Shown: one piece after another, positions 42,769 through 52,949 of the stretch | Layout: each line of letters begins with the position of its first letter | Numbering within the stretch: position 1 is the first letter of the stretch | Source: Sepioteuthis lessoniana | Lineage: Eukaryota; Mollusca; Cephalopoda; Myopsida; Loliginidae | Direction: 5' to 3' | Assembly (NCBI GenBank): GCA_963585895.1 | Contig: OY757904.1 | Span: 84,342,336-84,406,335 of the forward strand | DNA length: 64,000 nt | Notes under the pieces: generated by a model | Databases searched by the model: none | Told to the model about the DNA's origin: nothing | Seen by the model: only the letters and a program-made list of their open reading frames with translations | Made by a program: the position numbers and the translations under genes

Positions 42769-44090
42769 TTGTGACAGAGAGAACTCCCCCCCCCAGATTC
42801 TGGGGAAATAATTAAGGAAAATTCTTAATTTTTTTTTCTTTCTCTCTTCTTCTTATTTTGTTTCCTGTCCTGTTTTATTCATTTATTTATTAAACTTTCA
42901 ACCGATGTCATGAGGTTCTTTGAAAGTGAATTTTGCGATAATATAAAGGAGAACAAGTAATAAACTACGGGGTGAACTGGAGTTCATACTGGACATGAAT
43001 TAAAAATAAGAAAGAAAAAAAAGGAAAAACCTTAAGTGGATCTTATGGTGGAGATGGTGATAGAATCCATATGGTTTGGAAAAGTGAAGGAAGATATAGC
43101 CAAGTTAAGTGGGTCTTACGGTGAAGATAGTAATAAAGTCTGTGTGGTCAACAAGCAAGGATAAGTTTAAATCTAAGGGTTTAGCCAAGTTAAGTGGATC
43201 TGACGGTGGAAATGGTAATAAAGTCTGCGTGGTCGAAACAAGAATAAGATTTGGCTAGATATTGAGACGAGGTAAGTGGATTTATCCCATCTTAAGTATT
43301 GACCGTCTGCTTGGGATCAGTAGGGGGTACGAAGTTAAAATCTTAAGTATATCTTCAAACGCAGCGTCGGCCATGTGTGGAAAAAGTTGGTCAACTTGGC
43401 AATTTACATATCATTATGCATGGGCGTGCCCGGGGATCATCGAAACTCCACCCCAATTTATATAAACAAGGCACGACGCCGATCGATAGTAGAGTCAGAC
43501 CAAGTCGACGGAGGAACAGAGACAGCGAAGGGCTAGAAGGCAGATCAAGTTGAGGCCGACTGAAGATCAGAGAGAGATAGCAAAGAATTCAGTGCAGCAC
43601 CCATCTTAGAACTTCGATTCCAGACCAAGTTTAGTTTAGAACCGAAAGTCCGAAGTAAAGCAGAGACAACCGATTATTTTTTTCTGCTAAGAAACCCAAG
43701 GGAAATAATTGCCTCCCTTACACTTGTTTGATCTGTCACATTTCCGAACAAACGAATAAGTTCGTAAGACCTTTTACTTTTCTTTTTTCCCCATTGTATT
43801 CTCCAAATTTGGTAAATACGTACATCATTGATAAAGATAATAGCTTGAAGAAATTTGAAAGCGTTGTTTTCCTTCTTCTTGTGCATTTGTGAACTGCAAC
43901 AGATACAATCTCTCTCCCAACAACAACTTTATTTCGGCGTGGATTCCAGCCAAAATTGGAACGATCTGAGTTAGCGAGAACACTGCCATTCGAATCAAAA
44001 GACACAGCGTGGGGAATGGTAGGAGTTATCAGGAATTGAATGTGAGCGAAAATTCCCAAGCGAAACTAGACGCATCGGCCAGGGCTGGAT
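42769..44090. mobile_element. LTR-like insertion splitting the LINE
   Basis: About 1.3 kb begins tgtgacagag and ends ggattcaca inside the LINE linker. It has three copies of a unit with aagttaagtgg, tct-acggtg and taataaagtctg (43,031; 43,099; 43,183), then a TATA box (tatataaac near 43,459), a GA-rich leader, and further AT-rich DNA. This fits U3 enhancer-like repeats plus promoter. No coding is seen. Target duplication is unclear, so the borders are approximate. Confidence 0.55.
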
Positions 44091-45865
44091 TCACAACGTC
44101 AGAATTAGCAGGGATATATATAAAGGAACAGACAGAATACATACAAAATCAGATAGATAAGATTAGAGACTCAGTGGAAGACAGGCAATCTAGGATAGCC
44201 TGACAAACAATAAACGAAGTGAGTAGAAGGAAGAGCACAGTCAAAGCAAAACTGAAAGCTGCAAACCAACAGGAAAGAATAAAACTGTGGAAACAGCATT
44301 TCGAAAACCTACTAGGAAACCCACCGAAAGTAACGCATGAACCAATCACCAAAATAATTAGTAAGCAATTGGACATTAAAATAGGACCGTTCACTCAAGA
44401 AGAACTCGACTTGGTTCTCAAAAAAATTAAAAATAGGAAAGCTGCAGGGCTGGACGAGATTCCCCCAGAAGTATGGAAGACCAGACAATTCGACGACATA
44501 CTGCTCCGACACTGCAACACAGTCTATAACCAAAATCCGATAGACAGATGGATGAAGGGATGCATTCCCCGCCCCCATTCCCTAAAAAGGGTGACCTCGG
44601 ATTAGCCAAGAACTACCGAGGCATAACACTTACATCCATATCAGCCAAAATTTACAATGCCCTACTACGAAACCACATAGAACCCAAAATCGACAACATC
44701 CTTAGGAAAAACCAAAATGGCTTCCGAAAAAATAGATCCACGACCTCACAAATATTGACCATTCGTAGAATCCTTGAAGGTGTGCGGGCAAAAAACATAC
44801 AAGCGACATTACTATTTGTCGACTTTACCAAGGCCTTCGACTCCATTCACAGAGGAAAGATGGAACAAATCCTACTAGCATACGGCCTACCTAAAGAAAC
44901 CGTAGTAGCAATAACGATTCTCTATAGAAACACCAAAGTGAAAGTACGTTCACCAGATGGAGACACAGAATACTTCGACATTGTAGCAGGAATACTACAA
45001 GGAGACACGCTATTTCCATACCTCTTTATCATCTGCCTAGATTACGTGCTTAGAACATCGATTGATAAAATCAGAGAAACGGCTTCGAGCTGACAAAGAA
45101 AAGAAGCAGAAGACACCCCGCAAAAACAATTACCGGCGCCGATTACGCCGATGACATACTGGCAAATACACCCAACCAAGCCGAAACACTACTGCATAGT
45201 TTGGAATTAGCATCCGCAGGCACAGGCCTCCATGTCAATGCACACAAAACGAAATATATGTGCTATAATCAAACAGGTGACATCTCCACATTAGACGGAA
45301 CCCCTCTTAAACTAGTAGACACATTCATTTACCTAAGAAGCAGCGTCTCATCAACTGAAAAGGACATCGACACGCGGCTAACAAAGGCATGGACAGCTAT
45401 CTATAGGCTATCGATCATATGGAAATCAGACCTGACCGATTAAATGAAACGCAGTTTCTTCCAGGCAGCTGTCGTATCGATACTGCTGTATGGATGCACT
45501 ACATGGACGCTAACAAAACGGTTGGAGAAGAAGCTAGACGGCAATTACACAAGAATGCTGCGAGCAATATTGAACAAGTCCTGACGGCAACACCCTACAA
45601 GACACCAACTATACGGCCACGTGCCTCCCATCACGAAAACTATCCACGTTAGACGAACCAGACATGCAGGACACTGCTGGAGAAGCAGGGACGAGCTCAT
45701 AAGTGATATACTCCTATGGACCCCCACATATGGCCGTGCAAAAACAGGATGTTAGGATACAGGATGTAGCCCTGAAGACCTGCCAGAGGCGATGAACGAT
45801 AGGGAAAAGTGGCGAGAGAGGGTCAGGGATATCCATACTAGTGGCACGACATGATGATGATGAAG
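44091..45865 (+). pseudogene. RTE-like LINE, reverse transcriptase half
   Basis: Resumes as 'ELAGIYIKEQTEYIQNQIDK'. RT motifs are AAGLDEIPPEVWK, FPKKGDLGLAKNYRGITLT, FVDFTKAFDSIHRGK (first catalytic D), 'GILQGDTLFPYLFIICLDYV' and DYADDILANTPN (catalytic pair, about 45,140). The C-terminal region 'MKRSFFQAAVVSILLYGCTT' to 'REKWRERVRDI' follows, then a short (ATG)n tail near 45,860. Frame changes lie near 44,570, 45,090 and 45,500-45,760. With the endonuclease half it is about 2.9 kb of LINE. The clade assignment RTE-like rests on layout and tail. Confidence 0.88.
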
Positions 45866-46054
45866 TATATCTTAAATGTAATTACACTACTGGAACTCTA
45901 GGTAGGCGATAGCAGAATAGTGAGATATATTTTAGACAAGGAAAGTGATTCACAAAAAGAATCATGTGACGTAATGACAATTACAAAGATCATTAAATAA
46001 GTTTCCAGACTTTTTTCGTATGGGCACTTTTATTGATAGTACACACATGAAACT

Positions 46055-46366
46055 CTAGTCCCCTTCGAAGTAATCTCCTCCGGCTCCAATCCACTTGTTG
46101 TACCGTTCCAACAAATTCTGGAAGGCCCCATGGAAGTCCTCTTGTGTGAGCGTGTCATTGACCTTCATCACAGCTTCTTTCATCTCTTCAATTGTCTCAT
46201 GACGACAGCCTCTGAGCTTAGGGAATAAGCAAAAGTCACAGGGATCAAGGTCTGGACTATAGGGACGGTGAGGAACTGTCTTGATGCCCATCTTGGTCAA
46301 ATAGTCTGTGACAAGGATGGAGTTGTGGACTGGTGCATTGTCCTGGTGGAAATGCCACTGACCCAA
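46055..46366 (-). pseudogene. Mariner transposase, C-terminal catalytic half
   Basis: 103 codons with HQDNAPVH (second catalytic D) and PYSPDLDPCDF (third). The spacing of 34 residues between these aspartates fits DD34D. The reading frame is intact. It ends with 'YNKWIGAGGDYFEGD', the usual mariner end. Confidence 0.88.
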
Positions 46367-46413
46367 TTTGAAGAGTACTGGCCTCTTCCAACGGAATCTC
46401 TTCTTGATTTCCC

Positions 46414-46671
46414 TTAAAACCTCAACATAATAACCCTAACCCTAACCCTTTGACCAATCAACTCTGGTGTTCTGACTTCCTTACTCCTCCCACACCTCTC
46501 ATCATCCCTCACAGACTCCCTGCCTTCCTTGAATTTCTTATGCCACTCAAAAACTGATGCTCGATCAATGCAAGATGGTCGAAAAGCAGTCTGAAGCATT
46601 CCATATGTTTCTCTGGCATTTTTTCCAAGTTTAAAACTTTCTTCTAAAGTGTCCTCACGTCCAGATTGCAT
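46414..46671 (-). pseudogene. Mariner transposase, N-terminal DNA-binding half
   Basis: Paired helix-turn-helix region with 'ASVFEWHKKFKEGRESVRDD' and RCGRSKEVRTPELI. After ELIGQ the frame runs into telomere-like repeat sequence and ends. Confidence 0.85.
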
Positions 46672-46858
46672 TTTTGAAATTTACCAGCTGTGATAATCAG
46701 GGTGTATTCCAATTGCTGTTGTAGCTGTTCATTTGAACCTGAAATCATAAAAATTGGTCAGTCATCTCATAAGATGTATAGCAATAACTTACTGAATTTT
46801 CAAGAGTCTATGACAATATTAAATGCCTACACAAAAAAAGTCTGGAAGTTATTGAATG

Positions 46859-47590
46859 CACCACGTACATCTCTCGACATTCCGGATGGTGGATATGTTG
46901 GAATTTGTGGAAGTAACAGGTGACGGGTCAGAGGTTACTATTTCCGAGGTAAACCAGGGAATTAAGTGGGCGTTGGTTCATTTGTGAGTTACGTGGAATT
47001 CGAGATACATAAATTCTTATCAGTTTATGCATCATAAACAGTAATGTATAAGAATTACTGATTTGCGTACATCTGGGTAACTTGGATTTGTGTCCCTTTC
47101 GTTGTAATATATAATCATTTTTAGATTAACAAAAGATTAACCTGAATACATCTCTGAGTTATGAATTAGGGAAGAAGTAAACAATAATTAAATAAATAAA
47201 CAAATAAATTACAAGTGAATGATAAATAAAAACATACATAAATAAGAAATAAATGAAATACAAACAAACAAATAATTAGATACTAAACAGATTTAAAAAT
47301 CAAATAATATGCATATAAGTTAGAGATAGAAAATTTTTCTTTTTTTTCTGCTTAACTTGTTACTAGTAATATTATTATTTTTCATTGAACAAAAATTATT
47401 CAAGAGAACATTTGTAAAGTTTCAGACAAACATTCTTTCTTTTTTTCTATTCTTCTATCATTATATGCCAGCTTAATTTTTTTTTTCTAAATGAAGAAAA
47501 GAATAATTATTCATCAGTTTACCAATGAGTACATAATTATACAGAAAAAAATTTGAAGTTGTATCATTAGAATAAAGGAGAGAACTGCTA
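46859..47590. other. AT-rich DNA, nothing recognised
   Basis: Many short A/T runs (aataaataaa). No frame with recognisable homology. Confidence 0.5.
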
Positions 47591-48780
47591 TTAAACCCTT
47601 GAAAATAGCTGTTTATTTAAGATATTTCTTCCACATATTAAATCTTTGCAACTATTGCATTTAATTTTCTTAAAAATTGCATAACAGCAATAACCTGCAA
47701 AGTATAGTATTACAGGAATACCTTCTCTACATTTATTAACATCATCCTCTTTAACATCAATTCTAAATTTATACATATCAAACTTTTGCTCCTCTGTCAC
47801 TACATCCCTGTTTAGTTCTTGTAAATTCTTTGAATCAATTTTAATGTATTGTTGATTAAGTGGTTTCCTTTGTTAATCTGCCATTTCTTCCAGAAATACT
47901 ATTCCAAGATTCTAACTAGTCACAGAATAAGAGAGAAATACAGAGAAATGTAAAATTTTCTTCATTTACTCTAGTTGGATTACAATATTCATTTCTAAGC
48001 CAACAACATTTATATGGTGTTTTTACATTCAGTATTGTTCACCAAATATAAAATATGTCAGATACAGCAATAATATTACCACCCTTATAATCAAAATAAG
48101 GTTTCAGGTAAATTTCATCAACAAGTAAAGATACTGTGGTGTCTTTCTGTACTAGTAACTTAAATTCTTTTTTAATATACATAAGAAAATCATTATGTTG
48201 CTTGATCAAAGGATTCATATATATTGATAAGGTTAGTCTTTAAATGGTTGAATTGCTAGGTAGAATTATATTTTTACTGTCTCTTACCAACCTGTAATGT
48301 TTAGAAGAGCAGTTATACAACAATGAAGAAAATATTGTTTCTGTTGAATAATAAAACTTATTCTGTGTCATTAAGTTTAGTAGCTCATATATAGATTTTA
48401 TTGAATTAAAATGTTTGTTTGATTCTTCTTGCACTAATAGTAGAAATGAAATTACCAATTTTAATATAGAAATTACATTTTAAGGTTCGGTTTGCTGTTG
48501 TTCTGTGTCCATTTTCTCCATGTTTTTCATCAGAATTTCAAGAGTATTTTGATCAGTTACATATTAATTATATACATATTAATTTCATTATTAAAGTTTC
48601 AATTAAACTCATTTGCTTTTTAATACAAAAAATATTCATGCTGCTAAATTTAGTAGGAGTAAAATCTATTGTTTTATCTCATGAGATAATGCTTTATCTT
48701 TCAGAAAATAAAAACACATGAACTTTAGGTCCAGTTTTATCATTTCCTGTGCAATGAGGTACAACACATCTATAAGGCAT
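47591..48780 (-). pseudogene. THAP/P-element-like transposase (relic)
   Basis: Pieces occur in the order expected for P/THAP9-type transposases. First is a THAP zinc-finger start MPYRCVVPHCTGNDKTGPKV (ATG at 48,780), with KDKALSHEI and DFTPTKFSSM further on in shifted frames. Second is a coiled/linker block with 'YYSTETIFSSLLYNCSSKHY' and RLVRDSKNIILPSNSTI (48,240-48,458). Third is the catalytic start VSLLVDEIYLKPYFDYKGG (about 48,110). Fourth is the C-terminal block 'ILYFAGYCCYAIFKKIKCNS' and CKDLICGR (47,591-47,800). Several stops and frame changes separate them. No terminal inverted repeats were found. Confidence 0.75.
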
Positions 48781-48784
48781 TGTT

Positions 48785-49640
48785 TTTATTTATAAATTGA
48801 TTCAATATTCTAAAGAAAAAATTGATAAATAATTTAAAACATTGTGAAAAATCTAATTCACTAACATTTTTCTTACAAGCTGGAAAGATTCAAGATGGTG
48901 ACATCACATATTTTCCCCCTCCACAAAGCTGGTCTTCTTTTTTAGTGGTCTCAGTTTAAGGCTTACACTGAACAACACTATACACAAAATAAAACTATTG
49001 AAAAAAAATGAAAATAAAGTTTTGTGGATGTAATATATTGAACTTTTTATTACCTTTATTGAATAAGTAATCTTCTTCAATATGACAGGATACAGTAATA
49101 CCTAGAAAAAGTATTTAAAAATATTTATTATACAAAGTATATTTTAATAGTATCAAATCTGTAGCTCTATTTACCAAGACAAAAATGAGCAATGAATGAA
49201 ATATCAATTTTCTCTAAAATTGTCATCTTTGCATTCAATACATTTCTTCCAGCGAGTTTTCTATTGGTCAAAGATTTCCACTTGCACAATCCTGTCTTTT
49301 GCCAAAAGTTACTGATCAAATTGTCAAAACTGCTAATCAAGAATTGACACTGACTCATTAAAACTTTGCTTAGATATCATCACTTTATTTCATAAGTTGC
49401 TCATCTATGTGCACATCTGCATTCAAATCTAAAATGTTAAAAAAAATTGGTCTTGATACTTTTTGATCACATCTATTTTCAATAAATCTAAAGTATCAAC
49501 TTATCCTTAAGCACATGATTATCAATTAACTGTATCTGAATTATAAATTATTCATGAAGTATTACAGACTTTACATGAATGTATTGGCTGCTATAGAGGA
49601 AGGAAGATAGACAACAACAAAATACAAGAACCAAAAGGAA
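48785..49640. other. AT-rich DNA, no gene called
   Basis: One 63-codon minus frame (49,167-49,358) has no family I recognise. It lies upstream of the THAP relic but shows none of its motifs. Confidence 0.4.
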
Positions 49641-49642
49641 TA

Positions 49643-49715
49643 GTAATTTACAAAGCTCTTTGCTTCGATGTGGCACAAGGCCGAATGAATGGGGCGCCCA
49701 ATGAGACACGAACTC
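49643..49715 (-). mobile_element. SINE S1, 5'-truncated, with a 16-bp target duplication
   Basis: agaaccaaaaggaata is repeated exactly at 49,627-49,642 and 49,716-49,731. Between, on the minus strand, the sequence starts inside the B box (gagttcgtgtctcattgggc) and continues through ccattcattcggccttgtgcc to the S1 tail. Truncation at the 5' end with a long target duplication is the signature of LINE-driven retroposition. Confidence 0.9.
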
Positions 49716-49744
49716 AGAACCAAAAGGAATATGGTCTTTCAATA

Positions 49745-50724
49745 AATCAGGTTGAATTTTGCCAAAAAAGTTGACAGTAGGAAGAACCGTTTTACAGCTG
49801 CCCCTTTTTCAAAAAAATCAATAGTAATGAGTCATGTCTCACAATACTGTCCTCATCCCCTTCTTTACTGACTGCTGCACCCAGAATTCTTTCTTTATCA
49901 GAGAGTCAGTGTGTTTCTGTTTAAGCCTGTTTGATTTGCCACCATTTTGAATAATCTCAAAACAAATATTTTTGCAAGATTTACATAATTTTTGCTATAA
50001 ACCAATTCCAAACAATACAGAGTTTACATTTATGAAACAAATTCTGGAAAAAAATGCATTTTGCTTTTTTAAAAAAATGCCCCTTATTGATAGGAACATT
50101 TGAAAAATATATCCTGAAATTAAAAACAACTATTTTTTTACTATTAATACAGAGAGGAAATTGTTTTAAAATTTATATATAGGAGAAACAAAATTCAACA
50201 ATTTCTTTATTAACTTCAACATAAAACATGAAACAATCAAATTTGGTTATGAAAAATGCATATAATCAATAGTATTTTTAGACGCCTTGATATGCTGAGA
50301 TGAAAATTAAAAATTACAAAAAACATTATACAAAAAACCCACAGATCTGTATAATTATTGCCACTCTAAATCCTCTTGCTCTAAGAATCTCAAAGAAAAC
50401 CTACTCTACTCACAAACTTAAATAATAAGACTATTCAAATAATAATGAATTATTTAATCATATCAATTTATTGCATGTGGCCACTTCCATAACTTATTCA
50501 AATATCAGATGTAATCATGTCCCAAGAGTTGAATCCCTGAAATTGATAAAAAAGGAGAAACCAAAGTGTATCCCTTTCATGATAACATTTAACAATATTC
50601 TCCCTCATTAGCACAATTAAAAATCAAGGCATATTTCTAAAAGCAAATATGCTTGCTTATCATAGATGTAGAAATTATAAGCAGTAACAAAAATCTTAAA
50701 CAACAAAGTTATCCAATACAAATC
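49745..50724. other. AT-rich DNA, nothing recognised
   Basis: Short frames only and no repeats that I could match elsewhere in the window. Confidence 0.5.
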
Positions 50725-50905
50725 TCCAATGAGAACACTGGACAGCTGTTTCGACCTTATTAGGTCTCATCACCTGTGTATACTGTGATCTCCTTCACTC
50801 GAGATCAAACTAGTGACCACAGAATGCAGAGCTGAAACTCTACCACAGAGTGAAGGAGATCACAGTATACACTGCTAATGAAACAGCGGTCCAGTGTTTC
50901 TGTAA
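50725..50905 (-). mobile_element. Foldback with tRNA-like SINE head and hammerhead-like motif
   Basis: Two exact 23-bp inverted arms (gtatactgtgatctccttca.. at 50,778-50,800 and its complement at 50,848-50,870) enclose a tRNA-like sequence (minus: tggtagagtttcagctctgc, then tagtttgatctc). Outside the left arm, on the minus strand, is TGATGA-GACC-taataa-GGTC-GAAAC-agctGTC, the layout of a hammerhead ribozyme core with a 4-bp stem II and the GUC cleavage triplet. The right arm carries a related CTAATGA..AACAGC-GGTC with stem II lost. The core C3 is G here, so activity is unlikely. Confidence 0.6.
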
Positions 50906-50993
50906 GTTGCACACAAGTTTTTGCCGGATTTTCTGGTCGTGGTAATTCAATTCACAATATAATTCCTCTACTTAAAAAAGAAAATGTACACCT

Positions 50994-51247
50994 ATATCCT
51001 TGCCCTTGAGGTTATAATAATTACATAGAAGCATATTTCTAATCCTCCAGGGAAGACGTGGCTCAAGAGGTGATTGTGTTCTCTGTTAAGAGTACAGATG
51101 TAACTTGCTAGAAACATTCAAGTTAATTGGCCACACAATTACCATGACTAGTGAATTTGGCATCACTTGTGAGCGATTTGGACAGATGGCTTAGTGGTAG
51201 AGTTTCAGCTCTGCATTCTGTGGTCATTGGTTCAATCTCCAAGAGAT
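50994..51247 (+). mobile_element. tRNA-derived SINE between 25-bp direct repeats
   Basis: Identical 25-bp repeats (acttaaaaaagaaaatgtac within them) lie at 50,969-50,993 and 51,248-51,272. The right half has A box TGGCTTAGTGG (51,187-51,197) and B box GGTTCAATCTC (51,229-51,239). Its head is nearly identical over 31 nt to the tRNA-like loop of the foldback at 50.8 kb. The long direct repeats could be a target duplication, though the head lies at the 3' end of the bounded segment, which is unusual. Confidence 0.65.
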
Positions 51248-51272
51248 TACTTAAAAAAGAAAATGTACACCT

Positions 51273-52252
51273 CCAATGAGAACTATAAAATTTTGCCAAC
51301 TATATAATGCAAAAATAGACCACTGCACATTAAAGAGGTCAAATACACTTGTGTGGGAATTATTTGTTCTTATTTGCAGGATAAATATCAGGACATCAAA
51401 GGAAGAATGCATGAAGATAATATTTCTCTTTTCAAAGTAAAAGGAAGACACCAATTTCTATTGTCCATTGCCCTCTTCAGGGGGCTAGTCCACAACTTTA
51501 TGCCATTATTGCATATGCAAAGTTAAACCCTATACAAAATAACTTATCAGTGAAATGCGAGCCAAAATCTTTCATAAATCACAGACATGTCTGTCCAATA
51601 ACTAATCATGACCAAAATAATCAAAGAACGTTGCCAAATAGGTAAATGATCTATATTTCATTTCTCTTACACACACACATCTGTTTTTTATCTTCATTTC
51701 TGTTTGTTTGTTACCTCAAATGAATGGAACTTTATGTTCTATGAATTCTGTTTGTCTGCGGGCTACATAAATATAAAATCCTTTGTAAATTCACACTAGT
51801 TCCATAATCAATAAGGCTTTTAAAGTATGTCACAAATTACACTTCAATTGTAAATACATTATTTACCTATTAGAATAAACACTTTGCTTCAAACAATATA
51901 TTGGAAAATCAGAAAGATCTTACAATTTTTGAATAAATAACTATTAACATAGAATAATATCATCAAATTACAATAAATTACTCCCATTTGAACAAAATCT
52001 TCACCTGATAGACCATGACTGTAGCAGCAATGCTAAATTCATTATAATAAAGATTTAAAAAAACATATCTAATAATATCATATTAAAAAGTTGTCAAAGC
52101 AGTATAAAAACGCAAATGATCTCATCATCTTACTTTTGTCTCATGACTAATAGTATTATATGTCAAACAAAACTTTATTTAAAGTTCCATTTGATGATTG
52201 TGTCTTCTATTTCATTAGACAAAAAGTAACAAGGTAAGATCCTTATTCCTTT

Positions 52253-52255
<3 letters not shown>
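51273..52255. other. AT-rich DNA, no gene
   Basis: The phrase tccaatgagaac right after the repeat (about 51,272) matches the outer end of the 50.7-kb foldback. Nothing else was recognised. Confidence 0.5.

Positions 52256-52258
<3 letters not shown>

Positions 52259-52330
<72 letters not shown>
52259..52330. repeat. (AT)n microsatellite
   Basis: 36 uninterrupted AT repeats. Confidence 0.97.
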
Positions 52331-52332
<2 letters not shown>

Positions 52333-52394
52333 CAGTAAATAATGGAAAGGAATCCGACAGTAAATAGAAAAATAAAGAAATCCAAAAGTGGTGA

Positions 52395-52850
52395 ATTTAT
52401 TACAAAGGAAAGTCAACATTAAAATGTTTTGGTTTTAATTAACCTTCATCAGGACTTCAAGAAGGTGAAACAAGTGTTGATAGAACAGGCAATGATGTTT
52501 AAATATATGGAACTTCTAAGAGATACAACAGATTAAAAAGAAGAAGAAAAGATAGAGAAAAAAGGAAAGAAAAAGAAACGCTTCTTCTTTTTAATCCACT
52601 CTATCTCTTAGAAGTTCCATATATTTTAACATCATGGCCTGTGCCAATCACATGATAATTGTTCGATAAAGAATGCTGATTGAATGATTGAACAGCTATA
52701 TGATTTTTCTTTGTAAATAATTTTCTTTCCCCAGTTATTATATTTTATCAAACATCCATCATTGTTCTATCAACACTTGTTTCACCATCTTAAAGTCCTG
52801 ATGAAGGTTCATTAAAACCAAACCGTTTTAACGTTGACTTTCCTTCAGAA
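52395..52850. mobile_element. Large foldback (about 150-bp arms)
   Basis: The left arm (52,400-52,553) is complementary to two right pieces (52,582-52,636 and 52,760-52,847). Paired landmarks are aggaaagtcaac, ccttcatcaggact, aacaagtgttgatagaaca, atatggaacttctaagaga and ttaaaaagaagaag. About 120 bp in the right arm (52,640-52,755) is extra. Both arms contain CCTGATGAAGGTT followed by AACC.AAA, similar to the hammerhead-like ends of Penelope-type elements but with key bases changed. Confidence 0.75.
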
Positions 52851-52885
52851 TGAATAATCAATTTTTGGATTACTTTGTTTTTCTA

Positions 52886-52888
<3 letters not shown>

Positions 52889-52939
<51 letters not shown>

Positions 52940-52942
52940 TGA
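52889..52942. repeat. (TC)n(TA)n microsatellite
   Basis: A tctctc run passes directly into tatata. Confidence 0.95.
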
Positions 52943-52949
52943 TAATTTA

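Larger units (their letters stand above)
45991..46858 (-). mobile_element. Mariner-type DNA transposon with internal deletion
   Basis: Imperfect terminal repeats of about 30 bp (left cattaaataagtttccagac; right the reverse complement of cattcaataacttccagac) bound 868 bp; complete mariners are about 1.3 kb. The minus strand encodes the amino domain (46,414-46,671: 'MQSGREDTLEESFKLGKNAR', 'VFEWHKKFKEGRESV') and the catalytic end (46,055-46,366: WHFHQDNAPVHNS, 'RPYSPDLDPCDFCLFPKLRG'), giving the second and third acidic residues of the DD34D triad. The part with the first D is missing. At the junction are three copies of ccctaa (46,431-46,448). Confidence 0.92.
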
